Shown here: one piece after another, positions 35,990-45,531 of the stretch | How positions within the stretch are numbered: position 1 is the stretch's first letter | How the letters are laid out: each line of letters starts with the position of its first letter | DNA from: Domibacillus enclensis | GTDB taxonomy: Bacteria > Bacillota > Bacilli > Bacillales > Domibacillaceae | Assembly (NCBI RefSeq): GCF_900156125.1 | Contig: NZ_FTLX01000003.1 | Span: 124,001 to 188,000, forward strand | Length of the DNA stretch: 64,000 bases | Reading direction: 5' to 3' | Made by a program: the position numbers and the translations under genes | The notes under the pieces: generated by a model | The model's input: only the letters and a program-made list of their open reading frames with translations | Databases searched by the model: none | What the model was told of the DNA's origin: nothing

Positions 35990-36898
35990 GTGTCGCGTGC
36001 CGCAACAACAATGAATAAAACGGATGTGCCGGAAACATCAGCGATGAAGGATTTCCTGGCGCTGATCAAAATCGGCATCGTGAACTCCAACTTGATAACG
36101 GTGTTCACGGGAATGTGGCTGGCATTTATTTTAAATGATATCCCATTTTTGTCTAATCTCGACACAATGGCTTTTACATTGATCGGTTCTGCCCTTATTA
36201 TTGCAGGATCTGCTAGCTTAAACAATTATATCGACCGGGATATTGATCCTCTAATGGAACGGACGAAAACAAGGCCGACAGTGACAGGGAAAATCAGCTA
36301 TTCAAAAGTATTAATACTCGGACTTGCGCTCGTCTTTGCCGGCTCAGCGCTTTTATTTATGACAACGTTCACAGCCGGGGTCATTGGCGTAATCGGCATT
36401 GTCAGCTACGTTGTCATTTATACGATGTGGTCGAAAAGACGCCATGTGAGCAATACGATTGTAGGCAGTGTTTCAGGTGCAGTTCCTCCACTGATTGGAT
36501 GGGCGGCAGTAGATCCGACGCTTGACGTGCTAGCCTGGATGCTGTTTTTAATTATGTTTATCTGGCAGCCGCCGCATTTTTACGCACTGGCAATGAAGCG
36601 TGCGGATGAATACGGAAAAGCGGGCATTCCAATGCTTCCAACTGTGAAAGGGTTTGCTGTCACAAAACGGCATATGTTCGTTTGGACACTTTTTCTTTTG
36701 CCGCTGCCGTTTTTCATGACGGAGCTCGGTACAGCTTTTATCATTCTGGCAACCGTGCTGAATATTGGCTGGGTCGTGCTTGCTGCTACCGGATTTAAGG
36801 CGAAAGATGATTTAAAATGGGCTAAATATATGTTTATTTATTCACTTCAGTATTTAACCATCATCTTTGTTTCAATGGTGATTGTCGCCGTTATTTAA
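35990..36898 (+). CDS. ctaB: Protoheme IX farnesyltransferase (heme O synthase)
   Basis: 302 aa from GTG 35990. UbiA-family prenyltransferase with about nine helices; it adds the farnesyl group to heme B. The Asp-rich motif is [15 protein letters not shown] and the second conserved loop is [19 protein letters not shown] lies 8 nt before the GTG. First gene of ctaBCDEF. Confidence 0.95.
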   Translation: MSRAATTMNKTDVPETSAMKDFLALIKIGIVNSNLITVFTGMWLAFILNDIPFLSNLDTMAFTLIGSALIIAGSASLNNYIDRDIDPLMERTKTRPTVTGKISYSKVLILGLALVFAGSALLFMTTFTAGVIGVIGIVSYVVIYTMWSKRRHVSNTIVGSVSGAVPPLIGWAAVDPTLDVLAWMLFLIMFIWQPPHFYALAMKRADEYGKAGIPMLPTVKGFAVTKRHMFVWTLFLLPLPFFMTELGTAFIILATVLNIGWVVLAATGFKAKDDLKWAKYMFIYSLQYLTIIFVSMVIVAVI

Positions 36899-36983
36899 CA
36901 AGGGAATTCTTTCTTTTGAAGAAATCCACATATACGTACTGTTTTAGTTTACATTTTACACGAAAGAGGGGTAGTAATACGCT

Positions 36984-38072
36984 ATGAAACAGAAGCTAAC
37001 AAAATGGCGTCTTTTTACAGTTGTCGGCTTGATGGCGCTTGTTCTGTCTGGCTGTGGCGAACCATTTCTTTCAACGTTGATTCCTGCTGGTGAAGCAGGC
37101 CAGACGGCTTATGATCTTATGATGCTCAGCACATGGATCATGGTCGGAGTAGTCATCGTTGTATCGATTTTGTTTGCTGTCGCCGTCATTAAGTTCCGCC
37201 GTAAAAAGGGCGATACGAGCATTCCAAAACAGGTAGAAGGAAGTCACATTTTGGAGATCGTCTGGACGGTTATTCCGATTCTTTTGCTTATCATTTTGGC
37301 AATTCCAACAGTCATTGCCACATTTGACCTGGCTGACACGAAGGCAATGGATAAGAAAAATGAAGACGGTACAACAGACGCGCTTGTCATTAATGTACGT
37401 GCGAACTTGTACTGGTGGGAATTTGAATATCCTAACCAAAAGATTATGACCAGTCAGGATCTTGTCGTTCCAACCGATCAAAAGGTGTATTTCAACGTTA
37501 AAGCATCAGATGTAAAGCATTCCTTCTGGATTCCGGCTGCAGGCGGGAAGATCGATACGAATGTGGAAAACGTGAATCAAATTTGGCTTGAATTTGATAA
37601 CGAAAAAGCAGCCGATGCCGATAACTTGTTTTACGGGAAATGTGCGGAGCTTTGTGGTCCTTCCCATGCATTAATGGACTTTAAAGTACAGGCACTTCCA
37701 CAGGATGAGTTTGACCAATGGGTAGCTTCAATGCAGGCCATTGATGCAGCAGCAGCAGAAGCGGCACCAACAGATCCAACGGCAGCCGCAGGACAAGAAG
37801 TGTTCAACCAAAAATGCTTGAGCTGCCACGCTGTTACAACAGCTGATGCTCGTCCGGAGCCGGCACGTACAGCACCGAACCTTGCTGGATTTGGGGATCG
37901 GGAAATGGTTGCCGGGATTTTAGAACATAACGAAGAAGAATTGAAAAACTGGATTGAAGATCCTGAGCAGTACAAGCCAGGGAACAAGATGACTGGTACA
38001 TACGGTGAATTATCTGATGAAGAACTGGATCAGCTTGCTGCTTATTTAATGGGTCTGAAAGTAGAACAATAA
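36984..38072 (+). CDS. ctaC: Cytochrome caa3 oxidase subunit II with fused cytochrome c
   Basis: 362 aa lipoprotein: lipobox LSGC with C24. Two transmembrane helices (about 45-65 and 85-110) are followed by the CuA domain (KHSFWIPAAGGKID; CAELCGPSHALM supplies Cys, Cys, His, Met). The C-terminal 90 residues form a cytochrome c domain with CLSCH and a distal Met in GNKMTG. The domain order is typical of Bacillus caa3 enzymes. Confidence 0.97.
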   Translation: MKQKLTKWRLFTVVGLMALVLSGCGEPFLSTLIPAGEAGQTAYDLMMLSTWIMVGVVIVVSILFAVAVIKFRRKKGDTSIPKQVEGSHILEIVWTVIPILLLIILAIPTVIATFDLADTKAMDKKNEDGTTDALVINVRANLYWWEFEYPNQKIMTSQDLVVPTDQKVYFNVKASDVKHSFWIPAAGGKIDTNVENVNQIWLEFDNEKAADADNLFYGKCAELCGPSHALMDFKVQALPQDEFDQWVASMQAIDAAAAEAAPTDPTAAAGQEVFNQKCLSCHAVTTADARPEPARTAPNLAGFGDREMVAGILEHNEEELKNWIEDPEQYKPGNKMTGTYGELSDEELDQLAAYLMGLKVEQ

Positions 38073-38105
38073 TAATGACGGAATTAGGGTAAAGGAGGTA
38101 AAACC

Positions 38106-39986
38106 TTGAGTACCATTGCACACACGCAAAAAAAGGGATTTGCCGGTACAGTTTGGGAATACTTAACGACAGTTGACCATAAAAAAATCGCAATCCTTTA
38201 TTTACTTGCTGGCGGCTTTTTCTTTATCGTCGGCGGTATTGAAGCGATGATGATTCGGATTCAGCTGGCTGTACCGAATAATGACTTTGTCAGTGCCGGT
38301 TTGTTTAATGAAATTATTACGATGCACGGTACAACTATGATTTTCCTGGCAGCCATGCCATTGCTATTTGCTTTTATGAACGCGGTGATGCCGCTTCAAA
38401 TCGGCGCTCGTGACGTTGCCTTCCCATTCATTAATGCGCTTGGGTTTTGGCTGTTCTTTTTCGGCGGCTTGTTCCTGAACCTATCTTGGTTTTTGGGCGG
38501 CGCTCCGGATGCAGGATGGACGTCTTACGCATCACTTTCTCTCGCGTCAGAAGGGCACGGAATTGACTTTTACGCTCTCGGACTGCAAATTTCCGGTTTC
38601 GGGACATTAATGGGCGGAATCAACTTTTTGGTTACGATCATCAATATGCGCGCACCGGGTATGACGTACATGAGAATGCCGTTGTTCACTTGGACAACAT
38701 TTGTGGCATCTGCCCTTATCTTGTTTGCGTTTCCTCCACTAACGGTCGGCTTGTTTATGCTTATATTTGACCGTATGTTTGGATCAGGCTTTTTTGATGT
38801 TTCAATGGGCGGCAACACGATTATCTGGGAGCATTTTTTCTGGATTTTTGGTCACCCTGAGGTGTACATTCTTGTATTGCCGGCGTTTGGTATTTTCTCT
38901 GAAATCTTCCCAACGTTTGCACGCAAGCGACTGTTTGGGTACTCATCTATGGTATTCGCAACAGTTTTAATCGGTTTCCTTGGCTTCATGGTATGGGCTC
39001 ATCATATGTTTACAACCGGTCTTGGCCCGATTGCCAATGCGATCTTTGCGGTTGCGACAATGGCCATCGCCGTTCCGACGGGAATCAAAATATTCAACTG
39101 GATCTTAACCATCTGGGGCGGAAGCATTGAATTTACCGTGCCGATGCTTTACGCGGTGGCGTTCATCCCATCATTCGTTATGGGTGGCGTGACAGGCGTT
39201 ATGCAGGCTGCTGCACCAGCGGACTATCAGTTCCATGACAGCTACTTTATCGTAGCCCATTTCCACTACGTAATCGTTGGTGGAATCGTGCTTGGGCTTT
39301 TAGGCGGCGCGCACTTCTACTGGCCGCTTATGTTCGGAACGATGCTCAGTGAAAAGCTGGGGAAAATCACATTTGTGTTGTTCCTTGTCGGCTTCCACTT
39401 AACGTTCTTCATCCAGCATTTCCTTGGCTTAATGGGAATGCCGCGCCGTGTTTGGACGTTCCTTGAAGGACAGGGACTTGAAACCGGGAACTTAATCAGT
39501 TCGATCGGTGCCGCTTTTATGGCGCTCGGGATCATTGTTTTGCTCGTTAATGTTGTCATTACACAGAAAAACAATGTACAAGTAGGAAGAGATCCGTGGA
39601 AAGACGGCCGTACGCTTGAGTGGGCGTTGCCGTCACCAACACCGTATTACAATTTTAAACAGCTTCCGCTCGTGCGCGGACTGGATGCGTTCTGGATTGA
39701 AAAGCTGGAAGGCAAAACCGAAATGACACCGGCTGAGCCAATTGGCGATATTCACATGCCGAACAACTCGTTTATGCCGTTTGTTATTTCACTTGGTCTT
39801 TTCATTGCTGCATTCGGGGCCATGTACCATGCAGATGAAGGCAAGGGCTGGGCCATTCCGGTACTCATTATCGGAATGCTGATTACATTTGGTGCGATGC
39901 TGTATCGTTCCATTAAGGATGATCACGGCTATCATATCCATAAAGAAGAGCTGCTTGATGATGCAGGCAAAGGAGGGACCCATTAA
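38106..39986 (+). CDS. ctaD: Cytochrome caa3 oxidase subunit I
   Basis: 626 aa from a TTG start after AAAGGAGG. Twelve or more helices carrying heme a and the heme a3-CuB centre. The CuB ligand and cross-linked Tyr region WIFGHPEVYILVLP, the His pair in MVWAHHMFTTG, and HFHYVIVGG for the a/a3 ligands are intact. Overlaps the next gene by one base. Confidence 0.97.
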   Translation: MSTIAHTQKKGFAGTVWEYLTTVDHKKIAILYLLAGGFFFIVGGIEAMMIRIQLAVPNNDFVSAGLFNEIITMHGTTMIFLAAMPLLFAFMNAVMPLQIGARDVAFPFINALGFWLFFFGGLFLNLSWFLGGAPDAGWTSYASLSLASEGHGIDFYALGLQISGFGTLMGGINFLVTIINMRAPGMTYMRMPLFTWTTFVASALILFAFPPLTVGLFMLIFDRMFGSGFFDVSMGGNTIIWEHFFWIFGHPEVYILVLPAFGIFSEIFPTFARKRLFGYSSMVFATVLIGFLGFMVWAHHMFTTGLGPIANAIFAVATMAIAVPTGIKIFNWILTIWGGSIEFTVPMLYAVAFIPSFVMGGVTGVMQAAAPADYQFHDSYFIVAHFHYVIVGGIVLGLLGGAHFYWPLMFGTMLSEKLGKITFVLFLVGFHLTFFIQHFLGLMGMPRRVWTFLEGQGLETGNLISSIGAAFMALGIIVLLVNVVITQKNNVQVGRDPWKDGRTLEWALPSPTPYYNFKQLPLVRGLDAFWIEKLEGKTEMTPAEPIGDIHMPNNSFMPFVISLGLFIAAFGAMYHADEGKGWAIPVLIIGMLITFGAMLYRSIKDDHGYHIHKEELLDDAGKGGTH

Positions 39987-40615
39987 TGGCAGCTGAACAA
40001 AAATTCACGCCGCAAACGTGGCCCGAATCACCTGAACAGGCAACGCTCGAAGGCAAAAATAAGTTTTTAGGGTTCTGGTTTTTCCTTGGCGGCGAAACCG
40101 TGCTCTTCGCTTCTTTATTCGCTACGTATTTAGCGCTGAAAGACAGTGTACCGAGCGACACGCACGCAAAAGCAGCAGACTTGTTTGAATTGCCGCTCGT
40201 GTTCTTAATGACGATGCTTCTTTTAACAAGTTCATTAACATCTGTTTTTGCGATGTACCATATGAAAAATTACAACTTCAAGAAAATGCAGCAATGGCTT
40301 TTTATCACAGTTGTACTTGGCCTTGCGTTTCTTGGGTGCGAAATTTACGAGTTCAATCATTACTATCATGAGTATGAGCATAAGTTTACAAGCAGTGCAT
40401 TCGGGTCAGCGTTCTACACATTAGTCGGCTTTCATGGTGGACACGTTGTGTTCGGTCTTTCCTGGATCATTGCGTTAATGATTCGAAATGCAAAGCGCGG
40501 CTTGAATCTGTACAATGCACCGAAATTTTATTTAGCCAGCCTTTACTGGCATTTCATTGACGTTGTATGGGTATTTATCTTTACGGTCGTATACTTAATG
40601 GGAATGGTGGGATAA
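39986..40615 (+). CDS. ctaE: Cytochrome caa3 oxidase subunit III
   Basis: 209 aa, five predicted helices. Contains LGFWFFLGGE near the N-terminus and the conserved ending YWHFIDVVWVFIFTVVYL, both COX3 signatures. AAAGGAGGG lies inside the end of ctaD. Translation is probably coupled. Confidence 0.96.
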   Translation: MAAEQKFTPQTWPESPEQATLEGKNKFLGFWFFLGGETVLFASLFATYLALKDSVPSDTHAKAADLFELPLVFLMTMLLLTSSLTSVFAMYHMKNYNFKKMQQWLFITVVLGLAFLGCEIYEFNHYYHEYEHKFTSSAFGSAFYTLVGFHGGHVVFGLSWIIALMIRNAKRGLNLYNAPKFYLASLYWHFIDVVWVFIFTVVYLMGMVG

Positions 40616-40618
40616 CGA

Positions 40619-40951
40619 ATGGCGAATTTACATCCGAATTCAGGTGATCCTAAAGTTACGTATGAATACCGCCGGAAAAAGCATGCAGAAGAAATGAGAA
40701 TGCAGGTTATCACATTCACAATGATGATTTTCTTTACGGTCATTGCCTTTGCTGCAGTGGGCGCTGGGTTTTCAAAGTGGTTTATCGTTCCCTTTGTTTT
40801 ATTGCTTGCTGTTGTGCAGGTGATTTTCCAGCTTTACTACTTCATGCATATGAGCCATAAAGGACACGAAGCACCCCAGCTGTTTATGTATTCTGGCGTG
40901 ATCGTGGCATTCGTCACCATTCTTGCGTTCGTCACCATCATTTGGTGGTAA
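40619..40951 (+). CDS. ctaF: Cytochrome caa3 oxidase subunit IV
   Basis: 110 aa with three hydrophobic helices. The last helix region QLYYFMHMSHKGHE matches the prokaryotic COX4 family. Last gene of the ctaBCDEF run; a strong terminator follows 7 bp after the stop. Confidence 0.93.
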   Translation: MANLHPNSGDPKVTYEYRRKKHAEEMRMQVITFTMMIFFTVIAFAAVGAGFSKWFIVPFVLLLAVVQVIFQLYYFMHMSHKGHEAPQLFMYSGVIVAFVTILAFVTIIWW

Positions 40952-40957
40952 AAAAGG

Positions 40958-40993
40958 AAAGTGTTCTCCGGTTAACGGAGAACACTTTTTTTA
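40958..40993 (+). terminator. Terminator of ctaBCDEF
   Basis: AAAGTGTTCTCCG / CGGAGAACACTTT with a 5-nt loop, then TTTT. Confidence 0.93.
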
Positions 40994-41035
40994 TTTTTCA
41001 ATCCTCTGTTGTCATGAACTTGTCAATTGATGGCG

Positions 41036-41064
41036 TTGTCACAAGGATTTTCACGCGCTATAAT
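41036..41064 (+). promoter_or_regulatory. SigA promoter of ctaG
   Basis: TTGTCA, a 17-bp spacer and TATAAT, 35 bp before the ctaG start. ctaG is therefore transcribed separately from ctaBCDEF. Confidence 0.82.
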
Positions 41065-41098
41065 GAAAGAAGCATCGAATACAATTGAGGTGAAAAGG

Positions 41099-42004
41099 AT
41101 GCCAATCAGTATATTTGGATTTCCTGCACTTTGGAGTCCGTACTTTATTGTTGTTTTGCTTTTTATAACGGTTTTATACTTTCTCGTTACAATTAAATGG
41201 CGGAAAGATTTCCAGCAAAGTGAACCGCTTACAAAGCGTCAGGCGCTTCTTTTTATAAGTGCCATGCTCATTTTATATGCAGTGAAGGGCTCACCGCTTG
41301 ACTTGATGGGGCATATTATGATGACGTATCATATGGTTCAGATGGGTGTGCTTTACCTGGTTGTGCCACCGATGCTGATCAAAGCCATTCCATGGTGGGT
41401 ATGGAAGCCGGTCATTGAGCTTCCAGTCGTCAAGCAGCTGTTTTCATTTTCGACACGCCCGCTTATCGCGCTTATTTTGTTTAACGGCATGTTTTCGTTT
41501 TATCACATTCCGCTCATTTTCGATTTTATTAAAATGAGTGAAACCTTGCACAGCCTGTACACCGTTGTCCTGTTTTTCCTGGCAGTTTGCATGTGGTGGC
41601 CGCTTGTGAATGAGCAGCCGGAGAGCAGAGGGCTTGATGGATTAAAGAAAGTCGGCTATATATTTGCTAACGGGGTACTGCTCACACCAGCCTGTGCGCT
41701 GATCATTTTTGCTTCCGCACCTCTTTATGCGACCTATTCGGACGGATCAGCCTGGTTAAAGGCAATGGAGCTTTGTGTACCCGCCTCTACACTGTCAGGC
41801 TTAAATTTAAGCGGACCTGAACTGTTTTCCAATATGGCTGTTGTAGAAGACCAGAAAACAGGCGGCATTGTCATGAAAATTATTCAAGAAATCGTATACG
41901 GTGTGGTGCTGGCCCAGGTCTTTTATGAGTGGGTGAGAAAAGAAGAAAAAGATGCAGATCAAATAACGGAGGCGGCACTTGCCCGTCATCGTAATATGCA
42001 ATAA
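41099..42004 (+). CDS. ctaG: caa3 oxidase assembly factor CtaG
   Basis: 301 aa membrane protein of the Caa3_CtaG family, about seven helices. It is needed to make active caa3 oxidase, probably in CuB insertion; it is unrelated to the mitochondrial Cox11-type CtaG. His and Met residues lie in HIMMTYHMVQMG and FSFYHIPLIFD. ATG 41099 lies 6 nt after GAGGTG; the longer frame would start within the promoter. Confidence 0.93.
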   Translation: MPISIFGFPALWSPYFIVVLLFITVLYFLVTIKWRKDFQQSEPLTKRQALLFISAMLILYAVKGSPLDLMGHIMMTYHMVQMGVLYLVVPPMLIKAIPWWVWKPVIELPVVKQLFSFSTRPLIALILFNGMFSFYHIPLIFDFIKMSETLHSLYTVVLFFLAVCMWWPLVNEQPESRGLDGLKKVGYIFANGVLLTPACALIIFASAPLYATYSDGSAWLKAMELCVPASTLSGLNLSGPELFSNMAVVEDQKTGGIVMKIIQEIVYGVVLAQVFYEWVRKEEKDADQITEAALARHRNMQ

Positions 42005-42064
42005 AAAAAGGGAATGGTGCGCCATTTCCTTTCCTTACATACGGAAGCGAGGAATTATTTTATT

Positions 42065-42529
42065 ATGTCACTACCACTATTACCGACAATCAGCACATTT
42101 TTTATTGCGTTGAGTGCCATTTTTGTAGCGATCGGATGGGCACAGATTAAACAGCGGAAAATCGAACAGCATAAAAAAACGATGCTGCTTGCGGGCGTTT
42201 TTGCGCTCACCTTTTTTATTATTTACGTAAGCCGGACGTTATTTATCGGCAACACCGCATTTGGCGGTCCGGATGATATTAAAGTGTATTACACAATCTT
42301 TTTGATATTCCATATATGCCTGGCAACAACAGGTGCTGTTTTTGGTCTTGTTTCGATTATCAGCGGTTTGAAAACGAACTTGAAGCTTCACCGAAAAATC
42401 GGACCGTATACGAGTGTCATCTGGTTTTTCACAGCCATTACCGGCATAGCGGTTTACTTGCTGCTTTACGTATTTTACAAAGGCGGCCCGACAACATCTG
42501 TCTTTAAAGCCATTCTAGGTGGAGAATAA
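42065..42529 (+). CDS. DUF420 membrane protein (YozB-like)
   Basis: 154 aa with four helices. The DUF420 signature (IKVYYTIFLIFHICLATTGA and KLHRKIGPYTSVIWFFTAITG) is clear. The family often lies near cytochrome oxidase genes and may assist copper or heme handling, but this is unproven. ATG 42065 gives MSLPLLPTIST as in homologues; the nearest ribosome site GAGG is about 12 nt upstream, rather far. Confidence 0.87.
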   Translation: MSLPLLPTISTFFIALSAIFVAIGWAQIKQRKIEQHKKTMLLAGVFALTFFIIYVSRTLFIGNTAFGGPDDIKVYYTIFLIFHICLATTGAVFGLVSIISGLKTNLKLHRKIGPYTSVIWFFTAITGIAVYLLLYVFYKGGPTTSVFKAILGGE

Positions 42530-42531
42530 AA

Positions 42532-42566
42532 AAAGCTTTCCTCTGTTTCGAGAGGAAAGCTTTTTC
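42532..42566. terminator. Bidirectional terminator
   Basis: AAAGCTTTCCTCT / AGAGGAAAGCTTT with a 6-nt loop and T runs on both sides, serving the DUF420 gene and the facing YugN-like gene. Confidence 0.92.
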
Positions 42567-42592
42567 TATGCTGCGTTAACAGACTTTTTATG

Positions 42593-42949
42593 TTAGACGT
42601 AATGAAGAGTGGACGCTTTAATATCAGCCAGCAGCTTTTCGCATGTCTTGACTAACGACTCGGGGAAATATTCATCTTCACTGTATTCTACGCCATGCGG
42701 ATAATAATGCTTGCCGAGCATCGGTGTCATGATTTCAATGATGGCATCTTCCGCACCAACGTCGCCTTTGGCCGCAAAGCCGAAAACACGCAAATAATAC
42801 ACGCCTTCTTTAAGTTCAAATTTCCGGTCGTATGTAACCCGTTCATAATCCCATTGTCCAGCGAGAACCATTCCATGTTCTTCCATGATATGAGTCAGCT
42901 GGTTTAAGTCGATTTGTGTGCCTTCAAGGCTTGTGTTTTCAAATTTCAT
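42593..42949 (-). CDS. YugN-like family protein
   Basis: 118 aa. QWDYERVTYDRKFEL, YYLRVFG and HYYPHGVEYSEDEYFPESLV match the YugN-like family of Bacillaceae; function unknown. ATG 42949 is 7 nt after AAGGAG, and the 33-codon upstream extension is not supported. Confidence 0.83.
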   Translation of the reverse strand: MKFENTSLEGTQIDLNQLTHIMEEHGMVLAGQWDYERVTYDRKFELKEGVYYLRVFGFAAKGDVGAEDAIIEIMTPMLGKHYYPHGVEYSEDEYFPESLVKTCEKLLADIKASTLHYV

Positions 42950-43139
42950 AATCGTACTCCTTCCTGCCTGTTCGTTTTTTTGCTTCATCTTCCATGATAG
43001 TCGAAATGGCGCTTTCATGCAATGCGCTTCAATGGCTTGACGTGACAAATTTTTAAACGATCAATCAGGAAAGTTTTTTTCAATCAATGATGTGGAATGA
43101 TATACTGATGAAAGACAGGTAGTTGAAGGAGATGATCAT

Positions 43140-44180
43140 CTGCGTTCCGTTTTTAAAATATTAGTGATTTTTTTAATTTTAATGCTGATCGGCATCTACA
43201 CCGATAAAGCGATAGATGAAAGCAGCAATGAGCCCCCGTCGCTGCCGCCTGTAAACAGCGGACAAGTGGATCCGGCTATGCCATCAGAAGTGGATCCCGC
43301 TCCGGCTGAAGGGGCTGGTGCTCTGATTGGGAAATCGGCTGAAGTACTCGTTGAAAAATACGGAAGTCCTGTTCGGAAGGAGCCATCTGCGTATGGCTAC
43401 GAATGGTGGATTTACAAAGCGGACCAATATTATATGATGGCGGGCATTGAAAAAAGCCAGGTCGTCACCATTTTTGCCAAAGGGGAAATCAATACTGAGC
43501 CGTTTTCTTTAAACCGTTCGTCAAATGAGATTTTCAGCTCAAGGTATCCTGAAACAGAAATTGTCGTCGGGGCCAATGACAGCTATTACCGTTTTGAATT
43601 GTCCGAAGAAGAGCTGAATGTGCGGCCATTGATTCCTATTGGTGATTTTTATGCACAGCTCTACATTGACCAGCAGTCAGGCACGCTTTCAGGCATTCGG
43701 TTTATGACAACAGATGTCCTGCTTAAAATGAAGCCGTATGAGCTTGTGTATGAAGGGACATTGCCGGAAGTGCCTTATCCAGGCCGTTCTTTATGGACAC
43801 ATATTGAAACTGGCAGTGCCGCACAGCTTGCTGACCTGACCAGTCTTGTCAGAAGACAGGAGGGCGTAAACCCGATTGTTTGGTCGCCCACATTAAATGA
43901 ATTGGCGAAATCGCACAGCAAGGATATGTTCGAATCCGATTTTTTTGACCATGAATCGCCACGCTTCGGCAATATAGAAGAACGACTGGCCGCTGCGGGA
44001 ATTACCGGCCTGCCGGCTGAAGAGCTCATCAGTGCAAACTACATGGATGCACCTGCAGCAATGGAAGCCTGGCTTCATTCACAGGAGGAAAGAGAGCTGC
44101 TTTTAAACGACTCGTTTTCTTCTTATGGCACGGGTGCTTATCGAACTCATTTCACGCAAATTTTCACCGGATCGCCGTAA
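43140..44180 (+). CDS. ylbC: Secreted CAP-domain protein YlbC, apparently from a CTG start
   Basis: 346 aa from CTG 43140, the same length as B. subtilis YlbC. An N-terminal signal anchor (VFKILVIFLILMLIGIY) precedes a Pro-rich spacer, a CAP-associated domain (about 60-190) and a CAP/SCP domain (about 215-345; NELAKSHSKDMFESDFFDHESP, then ENISA-like EELISANY). AAGGAG lies 8 nt before CTG. The first normal in-frame start, GTG 43164, has no ribosome site and would cut the basic part off the signal anchor. An ATG beside the Shine-Dalgarno site (43132) is out of frame and stops after ten codons. An extended -10 (TGATATACT, 43098-43106) lies just upstream. Confidence 0.85.
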   Translation: MRSVFKILVIFLILMLIGIYTDKAIDESSNEPPSLPPVNSGQVDPAMPSEVDPAPAEGAGALIGKSAEVLVEKYGSPVRKEPSAYGYEWWIYKADQYYMMAGIEKSQVVTIFAKGEINTEPFSLNRSSNEIFSSRYPETEIVVGANDSYYRFELSEEELNVRPLIPIGDFYAQLYIDQQSGTLSGIRFMTTDVLLKMKPYELVYEGTLPEVPYPGRSLWTHIETGSAAQLADLTSLVRRQEGVNPIVWSPTLNELAKSHSKDMFESDFFDHESPRFGNIEERLAAAGITGLPAEELISANYMDAPAAMEAWLHSQEERELLLNDSFSSYGTGAYRTHFTQIFTGSP

Positions 44181-44215
44181 GTTGTGTTAAAATAAGCCGA
44201 TGGAGGTGTCTCATC

Positions 44216-44656
44216 ATGATCGCAACAACGATTGATATTATAAATGTTGCTGATGCAGCGGAAGAACTTGGAGACATGATTCTTCACTCAGAGCAAGCAA
44301 GAAACTATCAGGAGTGCTACCGAAAGCTTTATACGGTCGAAACCGTTAAACATAAAATTGATGCCTTTAGCCGTTTGAAAGATCACTACGAGGATGTTCA
44401 GCGCTTCGGACGTTATCATCCGGATTACAAGAAAATTATGCTGGAAACGAGAACGGCCAAGCGTGAGATGGATATGGATGAACATGTCGCTGCTTTCCGA
44501 AGAGCTGAAACCGATCTTCAGCAGCTGCTGGATGACATCAGCCTTTTAGTTGCCCGCTCCGTTTCCGAGCAAGTAAAGGTACCAGGAGCAGGTTCTGTGT
44601 TCTCAAGCGGCTGCGGCAGCTGTGGAACCGGCGGATCATGCGGATGTTCTGCATAA
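44216..44656 (+). CDS. ricF: RicF (YlbF), RNase Y-specificity factor
   Basis: 146 aa. Helical YlbF/YmcA-type core (1-120) with a Cys-rich tail holding C133, C136, C142 and C144. In B. subtilis RicF forms the RicAFT complex with YmcA and YaaT, carries iron-sulfur clusters and steers RNase Y; it affects competence, sporulation and biofilm. GGAGGTG precedes the ATG. The B. subtilis neighbours ylbD and ylbE are missing between ylbC and this gene. Confidence 0.93.
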   Translation: MIATTIDIINVADAAEELGDMILHSEQARNYQECYRKLYTVETVKHKIDAFSRLKDHYEDVQRFGRYHPDYKKIMLETRTAKREMDMDEHVAAFRRAETDLQQLLDDISLLVARSVSEQVKVPGAGSVFSSGCGSCGTGGSCGCSA

Positions 44657-44699
44657 AAGCTACAACATTTAAGCCGACGGATAAAAGGAGGAATGGGAT

Positions 44700-44975
44700 A
44701 TGCTGACTGAACGTCAGGCACTGATCGTATGGCTTCACTCGCTGAAGCCGGCTAAATCGTTGCGGAAATACGGAAATATCCATTACGTATCCAAAAAAAT
44801 GAAATACGCCGTTCTTTATTGCAACCATTCAGAAGCGGAAGAGCTGGCTCAAAAAATCGGAAATTTTTCCTTTGTGAAAAAAGTCGATTTTTCAGAAAAA
44901 CCCTTTCTCAAGGTGGATTATGAAAACTCACGGCCGGATAAAGCAAAAGAATACGATTATAAAATAGGTGTATAA
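44700..44975 (+). CDS. ylbG: UPF0298 protein YlbG
   Basis: 91 aa. YGNIHYVSKKMKYAVLYCN and the VKKVDFSEKPFLKVDYEN region identify YlbG; function unknown. AAAGGAGG precedes ATG 44700. It follows ricF in the usual order. Confidence 0.93.
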   Translation: MLTERQALIVWLHSLKPAKSLRKYGNIHYVSKKMKYAVLYCNHSEAEELAQKIGNFSFVKKVDFSEKPFLKVDYENSRPDKAKEYDYKIGV

Positions 44976-44977
44976 CG

Positions 44978-45013
44978 AAAAGAGCTCTGTCATTATCGAC
45001 AGGGCTCTTTTTC
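44978..45013 (+). terminator. Terminator of ricF-ylbG
   Basis: AAAGAGCTCTGTC / GACAGGGCTCTTT (one wobble) with a 6-nt loop, then TTC. Confidence 0.88.
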
Positions 45014-45015
45014 GG

Positions 45016-45393
45016 TCACTGCAGCGGGGCCAGGTAATGGTTTAAGCGCAGAATGCCGATTAAGTATTGATAATAAAGATCTTTTTCCGCGAATTGACTT
45101 GAAGGCTTTACGTCCAATTCGATCACGGGCTTTCCGGCTGAGGCTGCCGCTTCTTTAAATAACTGGAATCGGCCGTTTTCTTTTTTGTGTGGATTGGGAA
45201 TGCCTTCTCTGCACAAGTAAATAGGCTGGAAGCTGCCGGTAATCGTTGGCGATAAAATGATCGCACAGGAGGACCCATTTTCAGTATGCAGTGCTAAAAA
45301 GTGTTGAACTCTATCAGCTGAGCGCTCTGCAATGGCCAGCAGCTCGTATAAATCAGAATAGCCTTCTCCAAGCTCGATAAATCGTTGAATCAT
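45016..45393 (-). CDS. Conserved Bacillaceae protein of unknown function
   Basis: 125 aa, soluble. Starts MIQRFIELGEGYSDLYELL and contains VIELDVKPSSQFAEKDLYYQYL, sequences I associate with a small family found beside ylbG in bacilli. No known catalytic motif. GGAGGG precedes the ATG on the minus strand. Labels such as methylthioribose kinase sometimes attached to this family are not supported by anything seen here. Confidence 0.75.
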   Translation of the reverse strand: MIQRFIELGEGYSDLYELLAIAERSADRVQHFLALHTENGSSCAIILSPTITGSFQPIYLCREGIPNPHKKENGRFQLFKEAAASAGKPVIELDVKPSSQFAEKDLYYQYLIGILRLNHYLAPLQ

Positions 45394-45531
45394 GTAATAT
45401 AACCCTCCATTTCATTCCTTTCTATTATACGCATTTGCAGCCGCTTTTTCGGTTAAATTTCATCGTCAATCTCATTTTTTTTTGGTATGATACAAATATA
45501 AGTCATCTTTCCTAATGGAGGCGGAGAATGC

